DNA of 64,000 nucleotides from Acinetobacter nosocomialis (lineage in GTDB: Bacteria; Pseudomonadota; Gammaproteobacteria; Pseudomonadales; Moraxellaceae): NCBI GenBank assembly GCA_025736915.1, contig CP107049.1, positions 310,001 to 374,000 on the forward strand, written 5' to 3'. This document shows positions 19,022 to 27,930 of this stretch, one piece after another. Each line of letters begins with the position of its first letter. The stretch's first letter is position 1. The notes beneath the pieces are model-generated. The model was not told the origin of the DNA. It was given only the letters and a program-made list of their open reading frames with translations, and made no database searches. The position numbers and the translations under genes are program-made.

Positions 19022-19051
19022 CTGAAGCCTTCTTTTAATGGAAGGCTTTTA
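19022..19051 (+). terminator. Terminator after the SHOCT-like gene
   Basis: GAAGCCTTC pairs with GAAGGCTT(T) around TTTTAATG, with a short T run following. Confidence 0.7.
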
Positions 19052-19189
19052 TAATAGTTTTGATATAGATTGTTAAAAAAACTTTAAATAACAAAGATTC
19101 ATAGTAAATAAGCAATAAAAATTAAACAGTTTTAACTGCTAAAAGACGCCAGACTATTCAGATCTTCTCTACACATAAAGGAGAGATCC

Positions 19190-19486
19190 ATGAAGATCCG
19201 CGCTTCACGTACCTATTCAACTTATTCAAATCATTACTTTATTTCGAAAGAATATGAATGCAGCGTTATTCCACTAAAAGGAATGTGCTTTACCGATCTT
19301 GGTCTGACCGAAAATGGTGTGATTGAACCGATAGAAATTACAGAGGTCACTATAGATCCAGCCTCAAATTCTTATCATATTCTTTTAGCAAAAGATGCTC
19401 ATGAATACACGAAAGAAGAACTAAAAAGAAAATTTGAAGAAATGAAAGTAAATGGTTGGGAATATATAGAAGATCTACTGATGTAG
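19190..19486 (+). CDS. Hypothetical small protein
   Basis: A 98-residue protein I do not recognise. An AAGGAGAGATCC ribosome-binding site precedes the ATG, which supports it as real. It is mixed alpha/beta with no signal peptide, and it ends in a charged helix (YTKEELKRKFEEMKVNGWEY). It lies alone between the SHOCT-like gene and the 3' hairpin of fumC. Function unknown. Confidence 0.65.
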   Translation: MKIRASRTYSTYSNHYFISKEYECSVIPLKGMCFTDLGLTENGVIEPIEITEVTIDPASNSYHILLAKDAHEYTKEELKRKFEEMKVNGWEYIEDLLM

Positions 19487-19551
19487 CTTTTATTCTCAAC
19501 CTAATAAGTTAGAGCACATATGAAAAGCTATAGATTTAATGCGTACATATA

Positions 19552-19608
19552 ATAGCCATCAGTAGTTTATCTGTACATTCAGTACAAAATGGCACTACTG
19601 ATGGCTAT
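19552..19608 (-). terminator. Long inverted repeat at the 3' end of fumC
   Basis: Perfect 15-bp arms ATAGCCATCAGTAGT and ACTACTGATGGCTAT enclose a 27-base loop, 10 bases after the fumC stop. There is no proper T run on either side, so it is an atypical terminator, an mRNA 3'-protecting hairpin, or a small repeat element. Confidence 0.45.
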
Positions 19609-19617
19609 ATAGACTGC

Positions 19618-21012
19618 TTATATACTATTTGGCGAAACCATTTTTTCAGGTTTAACGACCTCGTCAAACTGTTCTGCTGTTACTAAACCAAGCTCAACAG
19701 CCACTTGTTTTAAAGTCTTATTCTCTTTATAGGCAGTTTTCGCTACTTTTGCAGAGTTTTCATAACCAATAACTGGATTTAATGCAGTAACTAACATGAG
19801 AGAGTTATGCAAGAAGTGGTCAATTTTATCGCGATTAGGTTCAATTCCAACCGCACAGTGATCATTAAAACTATTACATGCATCGCCAAGAAGCTGAATA
19901 GATTGCAATAAATTATAAGCAATTACTGGCATAAATACGTTTAATTCGAAGTTACCCGAAGCACCAGCGATATTAATAGTGGTATCGTTACCAAGCACTT
20001 GTGCAACCACCATGGTCATTGCTTCACTTTGAGTTGGGTTCACTTTACCTGGCATAATACTTGAGCCTGGTTCATTTTCAGGAATGCGAATTTCCCCAAA
20101 ACCACAGCGTGGCCCACTTGCTAACCAACGAATATCGTTAGCAATCTTATTTAAGCTTACTGCAAGCGTTTTTAATGCACCTGATGCAAAAACAGCGGCA
20201 TCACGCCCTGCAAGTGCTTCAAATTTATTAGGAGCAGTAACAAATGGCAAACCTGTTAAAGCTGCAAGCTGAGTTGCTGCCTTAACAGCATAGTCAGGAT
20301 GAGCATTTAACCCTGTTCCTACTGCTGTGCCGCCCAATGGCAACTCATATAAACCAGTTAAAGCTTGTTGTAGACGTACTAAACCGTGCTCAAGCTGAGA
20401 AACATAACCACTAAATTCTTGGCCTAAGGTTAATGGTGTAGCATCTTGCAAATGAGTACGGCCAATTTTAACAATATCGTGAAACTCATCGGACTTCTTC
20501 TGCAAAGTCGCTTTAAGCTGCTCTACAGCTGGAATCAGCAATTCATTAATTTGCAAACTTGCTGCTACGTGAATAGCTGTTGGAAATGAGTCATTGGTAG
20601 ATTGCGCACGATTGACATGATCATTTGGATGTACTGGTTTTTGTGCGCCCAGCACTTCACCTAATTTTTGGTTGGCAATATTGGCAATCACTTCATTACA
20701 GTTCATGTTGCTTTGTGTACCAGAACCTGTTTGCCAAACTACGAGTGGGAACTGTGAGTCCCATTTTCCTGCAATCACTTCTTCGGCAGCGCCCACAATA
20801 TATTGACTTAAATCTTGTGGTAACTGTCCTAACTCTGCATTGGTTATTGCTGCTGCTTTTTTTACCAATCCCATCGCTCGAATCATGGCACGGGGTAAAC
20901 GCTCCTGCCCGATTTTGAAGTTCTGTAAGCTACGTTGGGTTTGTGCTCCCCATAGCGCTTCATTTGGAACTTCAATCTCACCCATAGTGTCATGTTCAAT
21001 TCGTGTTTGCAT
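19618..21012 (-). CDS. fumC: Class II fumarate hydratase
   Basis: Iron-free, oxygen-stable fumarase that interconverts fumarate and malate in the TCA cycle. The 464-residue protein has the superfamily signature [13 protein letters not shown], the catalytic-site segments [13 protein letters not shown] and [15 protein letters not shown], and the usual length. A class II enzyme suits aerobic Acinetobacter under oxidative or iron stress. Monocistronic. Confidence 0.96.
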   Translation of the reverse strand: MQTRIEHDTMGEIEVPNEALWGAQTQRSLQNFKIGQERLPRAMIRAMGLVKKAAAITNAELGQLPQDLSQYIVGAAEEVIAGKWDSQFPLVVWQTGSGTQSNMNCNEVIANIANQKLGEVLGAQKPVHPNDHVNRAQSTNDSFPTAIHVAASLQINELLIPAVEQLKATLQKKSDEFHDIVKIGRTHLQDATPLTLGQEFSGYVSQLEHGLVRLQQALTGLYELPLGGTAVGTGLNAHPDYAVKAATQLAALTGLPFVTAPNKFEALAGRDAAVFASGALKTLAVSLNKIANDIRWLASGPRCGFGEIRIPENEPGSSIMPGKVNPTQSEAMTMVVAQVLGNDTTINIAGASGNFELNVFMPVIAYNLLQSIQLLGDACNSFNDHCAVGIEPNRDKIDHFLHNSLMLVTALNPVIGYENSAKVAKTAYKENKTLKQVAVELGLVTAEQFDEVVKPEKMVSPNSI

Positions 21013-21126
21013 AGAAACCTCGGTTATCTGGTTAAAGAACTCACGGGCTGAAGCAATTTTTGCTTTGGCTAGTTAATTTTAGTATCGTACTCAAGCATTC
21101 CATTATTGTAAATAAGAATCATTATC

Positions 21127-22134
21127 TTATCTTCCATTTAATGTGTTTTGATAGAATCTCCATTCATCTTCAATCATTTGCTTTAAAGTTCGTTTCGGAT
21201 TCCATTGTAATAAAGTTTTTGCTTTTCCTACATTTGCACCAAGTTGAGCCAATTCTTCATGCTTATAAATTGCCGATTGTGTCGGAATTTCAGCTTGGGT
21301 CACTTGTGAAATTTCATCTAATAATTGACGAATTGAATGTACTTGGTCATGTGCAATATTAAAAGCTTCACAGCAGTGAGTTTGGTCACGCAACCAATGT
21401 AGAGTTGCACTTACCGCGTCACATACATCTAACACATGTAGAAAGCTACGTTCCACGGTATGGTCTTCGGTCGAAACCTGATCTTGTAATTCAATTAAAT
21501 CACGCTGCATCGCTGCCACTTGCAGTGCAAGCGGTACAATATTTTTAGGGAGCTGCGCAACATACTCACCTAATACACCATGCTCAAAAGCACCTACAAT
21601 ATTTGATAGGCGTAAGATCGCAATTTTCCATTCATGATCAATTTTATGAGTATCTCTAATGATTTCTTCAATCATCTGTTGAGATTTGATATATGGATTA
21701 GGATAACCGTAGTTGAAATCTTCTGTTTCGCTTAACTGCAAACCAGATTTTCCATAGACGGCCAAGCTAGATAAATGAATGAAATGACGAACACCTGTAC
21801 GTTGCATCGCACGCAATAGGCTCATAATGCAACTGACATTATCGTTGTAATATTCGAGCGGTTTTAAATTAGACTCTTCAATAGATTTAAAACCAGCTGT
21901 GTGAATGACTGCATCGATTGAGTACTGTTCAAATACTTTGTTCAATGCAGGTGTATTACGTACATCAAGTTTAACAAACGGAACGTACATACCAGAGATG
22001 TATTCTAACCGCTCAAGCGTTTGCAAGGTCGAGTTAGCCAAATTATCGACAATAACCACTTCTTGGCCTTGAGCCAACAGACTCAATGCAATGTGTGAAC
22101 CGATAAAGCCTAAACCACCTGTCACTAAAATCAT
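21127..22134 (-). CDS. UDP-glucose 4-epimerase-like SDR protein with altered catalytic motif
   Basis: A 335-residue extended short-chain dehydrogenase. The NAD-binding GxxGxxG is clear (MILVTGGLGFIGSHIALSLL). VIHTAGFKSIEES and KPLEYYNDNV match GalE closely, as does SSLAVYG. The active-site YxxxK reads Y-I-K-S-Q here, so the general-base lysine is a glutamine. The codon at that place is CAA in unbroken frame. It may be inactive as an epimerase, use another residue, or have another job. It is divergent from tusD by 65 bases. I leave the symbol blank for this reason. Confidence 0.8.
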   Translation of the reverse strand: MILVTGGLGFIGSHIALSLLAQGQEVVIVDNLANSTLQTLERLEYISGMYVPFVKLDVRNTPALNKVFEQYSIDAVIHTAGFKSIEESNLKPLEYYNDNVSCIMSLLRAMQRTGVRHFIHLSSLAVYGKSGLQLSETEDFNYGYPNPYIKSQQMIEEIIRDTHKIDHEWKIAILRLSNIVGAFEHGVLGEYVAQLPKNIVPLALQVAAMQRDLIELQDQVSTEDHTVERSFLHVLDVCDAVSATLHWLRDQTHCCEAFNIAHDQVHSIRQLLDEISQVTQAEIPTQSAIYKHEELAQLGANVGKAKTLLQWNPKRTLKQMIEDEWRFYQNTLNGR

Positions 22135-22199
22135 TGTATACTTACCTTTCTCTTAATGTATCTACGCCTATTTAGACGTATGACCATAGTGAATTCTCA

Positions 22200-22568
22200 A
22201 TGAGTACATTACTACTAATAACCTCTGCTCCTACTTCAATCCATGCTTGGCATGCACTGGGCCTTGCTCAGGCACTCAAAAGTAAAAATGAAGACTTTCG
22301 TGTATTCTTTTACCAAGATGGCGTTCAAGTTGCGAATGACTTTCAGTGGGTTCCTGACGACCAGCGTAATTTAACGCATGAATGGCAAAAGCTCGCGATC
22401 CGACTTCCTGTTTGCGTTAGCGCTGCTCTTGCACGCGGGATTACCGATGCAGAAAATGCGAGTCGCCATCAACTTAGTCATCACAACCTAGCGAGCAACT
22501 TTGAGTTGGTTGGACTAGGTGAACTTGCTGATGCAGTACAGTCAGCCTCTCGTCTTCTTCAATTCTAA
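22200..22568 (+). CDS. tusD: Sulfurtransferase TusD (DsrE family)
   Basis: First gene of a tusDCBE run. TusD takes persulfide sulfur from TusA and passes it to TusE, leading to 2-thiouridine at tRNA position 34 via MnmA. The 122-residue DsrE-fold protein has the conserved cysteine in LPVCVSAALARG, then ITDAENA, both typical of TusD. In E. coli it forms a heterohexamer with TusB and TusC. Confidence 0.9.
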   Translation: MSTLLLITSAPTSIHAWHALGLAQALKSKNEDFRVFFYQDGVQVANDFQWVPDDQRNLTHEWQKLAIRLPVCVSAALARGITDAENASRHQLSHHNLASNFELVGLGELADAVQSASRLLQF

Positions 22569-22612
22569 GTTACTTTGTTAACTTAGATTGTTGCTTTTAA
22601 AAGGTATATTGT

Positions 22613-22963
22613 GTGAAAACTGTACTCGTTATTTTGACCCAAGCCAATCTAACCAGCCTACAAGTCAATGAAAGCCTCGCCGCTACTATGGTTTTAGCAA
22701 CCTTTGGCTCACCAGTCAAAGTATTATTGAAAGATGCAGCTCTTAGCCTCTTACAAAATGAACATAACTTTGACCAGTTGCAGCATGCTTTTAAAATTGC
22801 TTCAAACATGGTGGATAGCTTTGAGTTTTATGACTTAAGTCCAATTCTTGTTGAGATCAAAAATAAACAGCATCCTTTTGTTCAAAACAGTGAGCAGGAG
22901 CTAGAGTTTGTTCAGTTAGATACTGAACTCATCCAATCTTTCGATCATGTCTTATATTGGTAG
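22613..22963 (+). CDS. tusC: Sulfur relay protein TusC (DsrF family)
   Basis: A 116-residue DsrE/F-fold protein starting at GTG (MKTVLVILTQANL). It is assigned to TusC by its place between tusD and tusB and by the fold-type opening (hydrophobic strand, then NESLAATMVLATFG). It lacks a conserved cysteine, as expected of TusC, which is a structural subunit of the TusBCD hexamer. Sequence match to E. coli TusC is loose. Confidence 0.78.
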   Translation: MKTVLVILTQANLTSLQVNESLAATMVLATFGSPVKVLLKDAALSLLQNEHNFDQLQHAFKIASNMVDSFEFYDLSPILVEIKNKQHPFVQNSEQELEFVQLDTELIQSFDHVLYW

Positions 22964-22980
22964 ATAAAGGTGTAAATTTA

Positions 22981-23265
22981 ATGACGCAATCAACACTTTA
23001 TCTGGTGCAAGCTTCTTATCACCATACCCCTCGTATTATTGAAGAACTTGAAAAGCTTTTTCATCAAGACGATCAGATTGTTTTTATGGGCGATTCAACC
23101 GCACAGCTTTCCGTAGACATTTGTCAGCAGTTTGGCTCAGTTTCTTGTTTGGCTCATGAAAAAGATTTAATTGATGCAGAAACCTTGGCTCACGTTAAGG
23201 TATTAAACTATGACCAGTTTGCAGATCTGGTTTTACAATTTAATCGATGCATTTCTTTGAAGTAA
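22981..23265 (+). CDS. tusB: Sulfur relay protein TusB (DsrH family)
   Basis: A 94-residue DsrH-type subunit of the TusBCD complex (MTQSTLYLVQASYH, DQIVFMGDSTAQL). ATG 22981 is preferred over a TTG at 22957 that would overlap tusC; AAGGTG precedes the ATG. A C-terminal KVLNYDQFADLV is typical. It is identified partly from context. Confidence 0.82.
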   Translation: MTQSTLYLVQASYHHTPRIIEELEKLFHQDDQIVFMGDSTAQLSVDICQQFGSVSCLAHEKDLIDAETLAHVKVLNYDQFADLVLQFNRCISLK

Positions 23266-23284
23266 TATTGTTAGGCTCATTTTT

Positions 23285-23596
23285 ATGAATTTAGAATTAG
23301 ATCAAGATGGTCATTTAGTCGACTATACGATTTGGAATCCCGAAGTCGCACAGGAACTCGCCAAATCTCTCGATCTTGAATTAACAGATTGGCATTTTGA
23401 AGTTTTAGCTGCGGTTCGCCAATTTTATCAACAATTTGGGCACTCTCCTGCAACACGCCCTCTGATTAAGTTTTTAATGAAAACCGTCAGTCCTGATATC
23501 AATAATGCTGTTTTACAGCAAAAATTTAATACTGGTTTAGTTGCCCGTCATTTAAGTCGTTTGGCAGGTGTTCCTAAACCAGCAAATTGTTTATAA
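23285..23596 (+). CDS. tusE: Sulfur carrier TusE (DsrC family)
   Basis: A 103-residue DsrC/TusE protein that carries sulfur as a persulfide on its penultimate cysteine and hands it to MnmA. The C-terminus GVPKPANCL ends in the required Cys-x. The body has DWHFEVLAAVRQFYQQFG and SPATRPLIKFL. In E. coli tusE is unlinked to tusBCD; here it closes the operon, as in DsrEFHC clusters. It converges with the DMT transporter, with a two-base gap. Confidence 0.92.
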   Translation: MNLELDQDGHLVDYTIWNPEVAQELAKSLDLELTDWHFEVLAAVRQFYQQFGHSPATRPLIKFLMKTVSPDINNAVLQQKFNTGLVARHLSRLAGVPKPANCL

Positions 23597-23598
23597 AG

Positions 23599-24462
23599 TT
23601 AAGTAAACTTTTTAGCAGCAGCGACACATAAAATAGTTGCTGCTGTGACCACTAACATTGACCAGCTCACATGTTCGTGCAATAAAGCCGCTGCAATAGC
23701 TAGCCCCATTAAAGGCTGTAAAAGTTGTAGTTGGCTTATGGCAGCAATACCGCCTTGTGCCAGTCCTTTGTACCAAAAGAAAAAGCCAATGAGCATACTA
23801 AACAAAGACACATAAATAAGACCAACTAAAGCTGATGTAGACACACTTTGGAATGAAGCTGGCATATAGAAAATAGTAAGCAACAACATAAAAGGTAAAG
23901 ACAAAATAAGTGCCCAACAAATGACTTGCCACCCGCCTATTTTTCTTGAAAGTACACCGCCTTCTGCATAGCCAAAGCCACAAAAAATAATCGCCATCAA
24001 CATATAAAAGTCCCCTATTCCAAGTGATGTATCACCAGAAATAAAAAACATATAAGCGAAAACAACGGCACTCCCCAATACTGCAAATATCCAGAAAAAT
24101 TGATTCGGTTTTTCTCCGCCTCTGAGTACAGCAAATATTGCAGTTGCAAGTGGCAAAAGACTAACGAATACAATTGAATGGGCTGCATTCATGTGCTGTA
24201 GAGCAAGTGCTGTAAACAACGGAAAACCAATCACCACTCCTAAAGCAACAATGGCAAGAGGCCACCAATCTTGCTTAGCTGGTCTTTTTTCTTTAAGCAA
24301 AAAGATAAGAGTTAAACCTAAAACACCAGCAATTGCCGCGCGTGCTGCAGTTAGAAAGCCCGGTTCGAACCCCATTACTGCTACACGTGTAGCTGGCAGT
24401 GACCCCGCAAAGATAGCCACGCCAATAAACCCATTTACCCAGCCATTCATAAACCTATTCAT
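23599..24462 (-). CDS. EamA/DMT-superfamily transporter
   Basis: A 287-residue inner-membrane protein with about ten hydrophobic helices in two EamA repeats, the layout of drug/metabolite exporters. ATG 24462 is chosen because GGAG lies six bases upstream; the frame can be extended five codons to a GTG. It is divergent from a MocR-type regulator across 123 bases, which suggests that the regulator controls it. The substrate cannot be read from sequence; amino acids or metabolites are likely by family. Confidence 0.85.
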   Translation of the reverse strand: MNRFMNGWVNGFIGVAIFAGSLPATRVAVMGFEPGFLTAARAAIAGVLGLTLIFLLKEKRPAKQDWWPLAIVALGVVIGFPLFTALALQHMNAAHSIVFVSLLPLATAIFAVLRGGEKPNQFFWIFAVLGSAVVFAYMFFISGDTSLGIGDFYMLMAIIFCGFGYAEGGVLSRKIGGWQVICWALILSLPFMLLLTIFYMPASFQSVSTSALVGLIYVSLFSMLIGFFFWYKGLAQGGIAAISQLQLLQPLMGLAIAAALLHEHVSWSMLVVTAATILCVAAAKKFT

Positions 24463-24549
24463 AATTTTCTCCGTCACTATACGAAGAATTTAAGCTGTGC
24501 TAAGGTGATAAAACCAGATACAAAGCAGTACAATTTAAAAGAACTGTTA

Positions 24550-24568
24550 TGTATTAACAACTAATACA
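24550..24568. promoter_or_regulatory. Candidate operator between DMT transporter and MocR regulator
   Basis: Perfect inverted repeat TGTATTA-N5-TAATACA in the divergent promoter region, ending 17 bases before the regulator's GTG. MocR proteins commonly bind repeats in their own divergent promoter region, so this is a plausible site for the neighbour's product. Confidence 0.5.
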
Positions 24569-24585
24569 GTTGGGATTTTAAGCGC

Positions 24586-25977
24586 GTGAATCAGAGCAAA
24601 ACAAAAATTGAAATTGTCATTTCAGAAATTGAGCAACAAATAAAAAATCGATCTTTATTGCCGGGAGCACGCTTGCCTTCTGTTCGTAAATTAGCAAATG
24701 ATCTGGGATTTTCAGTATCCACTGTTGTAGAGGCGTATGAAAGATTAATTGCTTTAGGCAAAATCGAATCAAGAACTGGATCTGGTTTTTATATTGTTGG
24801 TCCGCTCGCACCTTTAGCTTTAAGTGAATTAGGCCCTAAATTAGATCGTTCAGTTGATCCATTATGGATTTCACGTCAATCTCTGGAAGCGAAAGCAGAT
24901 GTTTTTAAGCCTGGTTGCGGTTGGCTACCTGATGACTGGATGCCATTAGACAGTATTCGTAAAGCTTTAAGGACAGCCGCAAAAAGCCCTGATGATTGTT
25001 TAATGGGTTATTCAACACCATTGGGATTACCAGCGCTACGTGACTTACTGGCAAGGCGTTCTCAAGCAAAAGGGATAGAGGCGAATCTGAACCAAGTACT
25101 TTTAACTGATTCGGGAACTCAAGCGATTGATTTGGTTTGCCGATTTTTACTAAAGCCCGATGATGTCGTTTTGATTGATGATCCTTGTTATTTCAACTTT
25201 CATGCATTACTTAAAGTTCATCAAGTCAAAGTTATTGGTATTCCCTACACACCAACAGGCCCTGACTTAGAGGCATTTAAAGAAGCAATTGAGACTTACA
25301 ATCCACGTCTCTATATCACCAACTCAGGAATTCACAATCCAACTGGTGCGACACTGTCTCTTTCTACAGCACATCAACTATTAAAACTGATTGAGCAATC
25401 CAATTTGATTGTCGTTGAAGATGATATTTTTTCAGATTTTGAATATAGCGCTGCTCCTCGGCTTGCGGCTTTGGATAATCTGTCACGTGTAATTTTTATT
25501 GGAAGTTTTTCTAAAACCTTATCAGCATCTATTCGCTGTGGTTATATCATTGCAAAACCAGAATGGATTGATCAACTCACTGACCTAAAAATTGCCACAA
25601 GCTTTTCTCACAATGGCGTGTCTGCAGAAGTTTTATTAAGTGCTTTAACAGATGGATCTTACCGTAAACATATAGAATTATTAAAAGTTCGTTTAGCAAA
25701 AGCGATGCACGATACCATTACCAAACTAGAACCTTTGGGCATAAAGCCATGGATTAAGCCTCAAGCGGGAATTTTTGTTTGGTGTCATTTACCAGAGGGT
25801 GTTGAAGCTTCAAAAATTGCAAAATACTGTATTAACCATCAAGTTATTCTTGCACCAGGAAATGCGTTTAGCCAAGCTCCTAATGCTGGTCAATTCATAC
25901 GTTTTAATGTAACACAGTCAAATCATGACCACATTTATAAGACTCTAGCTGATGCGATTCAACAAGAGTCTTCATAA
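24586..25977 (+). CDS. MocR-family regulator (GntR helix-turn-helix fused to aminotransferase domain)
   Basis: A 463-residue PLP-dependent regulator. The N-terminal GntR wing-HTH covers about residues 10-75 (PGARLPSVRKLANDLGFSVS, STVVEAYERL). The fold-type I aminotransferase-like domain follows. The PLP lysine is expected in SFSKTLSASIRCGYI, and NPTGATLS and DDIFSDF are the usual cofactor contacts. Start is GTG 24586. By analogy with PdxR/GabR it senses a PLP-linked metabolite and controls the divergent transporter. The ligand is unknown. Confidence 0.9.
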   Translation: MNQSKTKIEIVISEIEQQIKNRSLLPGARLPSVRKLANDLGFSVSTVVEAYERLIALGKIESRTGSGFYIVGPLAPLALSELGPKLDRSVDPLWISRQSLEAKADVFKPGCGWLPDDWMPLDSIRKALRTAAKSPDDCLMGYSTPLGLPALRDLLARRSQAKGIEANLNQVLLTDSGTQAIDLVCRFLLKPDDVVLIDDPCYFNFHALLKVHQVKVIGIPYTPTGPDLEAFKEAIETYNPRLYITNSGIHNPTGATLSLSTAHQLLKLIEQSNLIVVEDDIFSDFEYSAAPRLAALDNLSRVIFIGSFSKTLSASIRCGYIIAKPEWIDQLTDLKIATSFSHNGVSAEVLLSALTDGSYRKHIELLKVRLAKAMHDTITKLEPLGIKPWIKPQAGIFVWCHLPEGVEASKIAKYCINHQVILAPGNAFSQAPNAGQFIRFNVTQSNHDHIYKTLADAIQQESS

Positions 25978-25993
25978 TTTATAGAGAGGAAAA

Positions 25994-26476
25994 TTAGGCT
26001 TGTTTCTGTTTTTGTTCTATATATGCAAAATAGCCTGGCCCAGCTGAAACTTGCACTTGTTTGGCATGTAAAGGTTCATGGCAAACCGAACATACCATGA
26101 CTGGTTCGAACTTATGGCCACAAGTTTTATGACGATACTCTAATGGTTTACCTAAACCTTGATCCATCCATTTATCTGCCCAATTCGCCATAGATAAAAT
26201 AATTGGATAAAGTTCAAACCCCTTATCAGTAAGGCGATATTCAAAGCGTTCTTGACGATCAAAATAAGGAGCTTTGGCTAAAATTTCATATTCAACCAAA
26301 CGCTTTAAACGATCTGAAAGGACATGACGAGTTACACCTAATGATTTTTGAAAATCGTCAAAACGGCGTATTCCCATAAAAGCATTACGTAATATTAGCA
26401 TCGTCCATCGATCGCCAATCACTGATAGCATACGAGCAACCGAACAAGGTTGATCACCGATGTCATCCCATTTCAT
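25994..26476 (-). CDS. HxlR-family transcriptional regulator with C-terminal Cys-rich tail
   Basis: A 160-residue winged-helix regulator. The family pattern is clear: a conserved cysteine near residue 11 (PCSVARMLSVIGDRW), LRNAFMGIRRFDDFQ, then RHVLSDRLKRLVEYEIL. The C-terminal quarter is unusual, with TCGHKF followed by MVCSVCHEPL: three or four cysteines that could bind a metal or act as a redox sensor. It converges with the MocR gene. No divergent target is adjacent. Confidence 0.87.
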   Translation of the reverse strand: MKWDDIGDQPCSVARMLSVIGDRWTMLILRNAFMGIRRFDDFQKSLGVTRHVLSDRLKRLVEYEILAKAPYFDRQERFEYRLTDKGFELYPIILSMANWADKWMDQGLGKPLEYRHKTCGHKFEPVMVCSVCHEPLHAKQVQVSAGPGYFAYIEQKQKQA

Positions 26477-26694
26477 CTTTATGCGTTCCTCGATATTTCC
26501 TAGCCTAATGGCCCTATTGTTTATACCCTAAACCACTTACCACGAGTTATGCAAGATTCATTATAAAAATAACTTCTTATCAACTTTATAAAAGAATTTT
26601 TTATTATAAAAAAATAGAAAGCTATTATATAAATTTGCTTAACAAATATAACTCACCCAATTGTATAGTGAATTATATCTATTATTACTCATCA

Positions 26695-27930
26695 TTAATT
26701 TGAGATGAATACACCCTTCAAAATATGACCTGCTTCTAGTTTCACACTTGCTGGAATTCGCACCAGACAATTGGCCTGCATTAAATTACTGAGCATGTGT
26801 GATTGTTGTTTTGCCAGACTTTTAACTTTAAGTTGTCCATTGTCAAAATAAGCATGCATCCGTAGAAAACGTTCACGCGCATCTTCTTTTAAATCATGAT
26901 CTAAAATTGCACTAAACCAATCCGGCCCTGCTTGATTTCCCTGCAAAGTGTCAAGCAATACTTTACCGTAAACTTGCATTGATACATAGACCGCAGCCGG
27001 ATTACCTGGCAACCCCAGCAAATAACAACGGTGATCTTTTTCCGTGTGAGAATATTCAGCAAAAAAGAGTGGCTTACCCGGCTTTTGTTTTACTTTCCAA
27101 AAGATCTGTTCAAAGCCAGCCTCAAAAGCGCATGGGCGAACAAAGTCATAATCACCCACGGACACTCCACCTGTGGTTATGATGACATCATGACTATCTT
27201 TTAACTGATTAAAGTAATGCGTGACTTGCGCCGCCTCATCTGCCACATGAATGAGTTCAACCTCTAAGCCGTAATCTTCAAACCAAGCTTTTAGTAATGG
27301 ACCATTTGCATCAAAGACTTTACCTTCTGCAAGATCTTCAGCTTTTTCGGCAACTTCATCACCAGTGACTAAAACAGCAACTTTCGGCGCACGGTAAACG
27401 TCAACCGTTTGTACACCCGCCATACTTAAGGCAGCCAAGCTTCCAATATTTAAGAACTGTCCTACTTGAGCAAGTAACTGCCCTTGTTGGATTTCTTCTC
27501 CGGTAAAACGGATATCGGCTTTAGGGCGAATATGTTCAGTTAACAAAATTTCTTGTGCTGACACGACCTCTACTATTTCTTGCCTCGCAACATGCGTTGT
27601 GCCTTCAGGAATTTTGCCACCAGTAAATATACGAATTGCCTGTCCTTCACTCAGAATGTCATGACTTTCGCTTCCAGCACGAATCTCGCCAGTAACCTGA
27701 AACTTTTGGTTATTTAAATCATCTACATGACTACAAAGCGCGTAACCATCTACAGCACTTTGAGAGAAACTTGGCAAATTAATTTCTGAATAACTTTCTT
27801 TAGCAAGATATCTACTTAGGCTATTTTGAAGAGTTTGCTGAATTGAGCCTAATTTTTTAGGTCGGTTACTAATCAGCTCAATTGCTTCATCTACGCTAAT
27901 CAACCCACGTTCTGCACCACAACCTGACAT
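26695..27930 (-). CDS. moeA: Molybdopterin molybdenumtransferase MoeA
   Basis: Inserts molybdate into adenylylated molybdopterin, the last core step of Moco synthesis. The 411-residue protein has MoeA landmarks: SAVDGYAL, FTGGKIPEGTTHVARQE, TGDEVAE, TTGGVSVGDYDFV, PGKPLFF and LPGNPAAVYVS. Its ATG overlaps the moaCB stop by one base (TAATG) after GGGAGG, so it is translationally coupled. Last gene of moaA-moaD-moaE-moaCB-moeA. Confidence 0.95.
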   Translation of the reverse strand: MSGCGAERGLISVDEAIELISNRPKKLGSIQQTLQNSLSRYLAKESYSEINLPSFSQSAVDGYALCSHVDDLNNQKFQVTGEIRAGSESHDILSEGQAIRIFTGGKIPEGTTHVARQEIVEVVSAQEILLTEHIRPKADIRFTGEEIQQGQLLAQVGQFLNIGSLAALSMAGVQTVDVYRAPKVAVLVTGDEVAEKAEDLAEGKVFDANGPLLKAWFEDYGLEVELIHVADEAAQVTHYFNQLKDSHDVIITTGGVSVGDYDFVRPCAFEAGFEQIFWKVKQKPGKPLFFAEYSHTEKDHRCYLLGLPGNPAAVYVSMQVYGKVLLDTLQGNQAGPDWFSAILDHDLKEDARERFLRMHAYFDNGQLKVKSLAKQQSHMLSNLMQANCLVRIPASVKLEAGHILKGVFISN

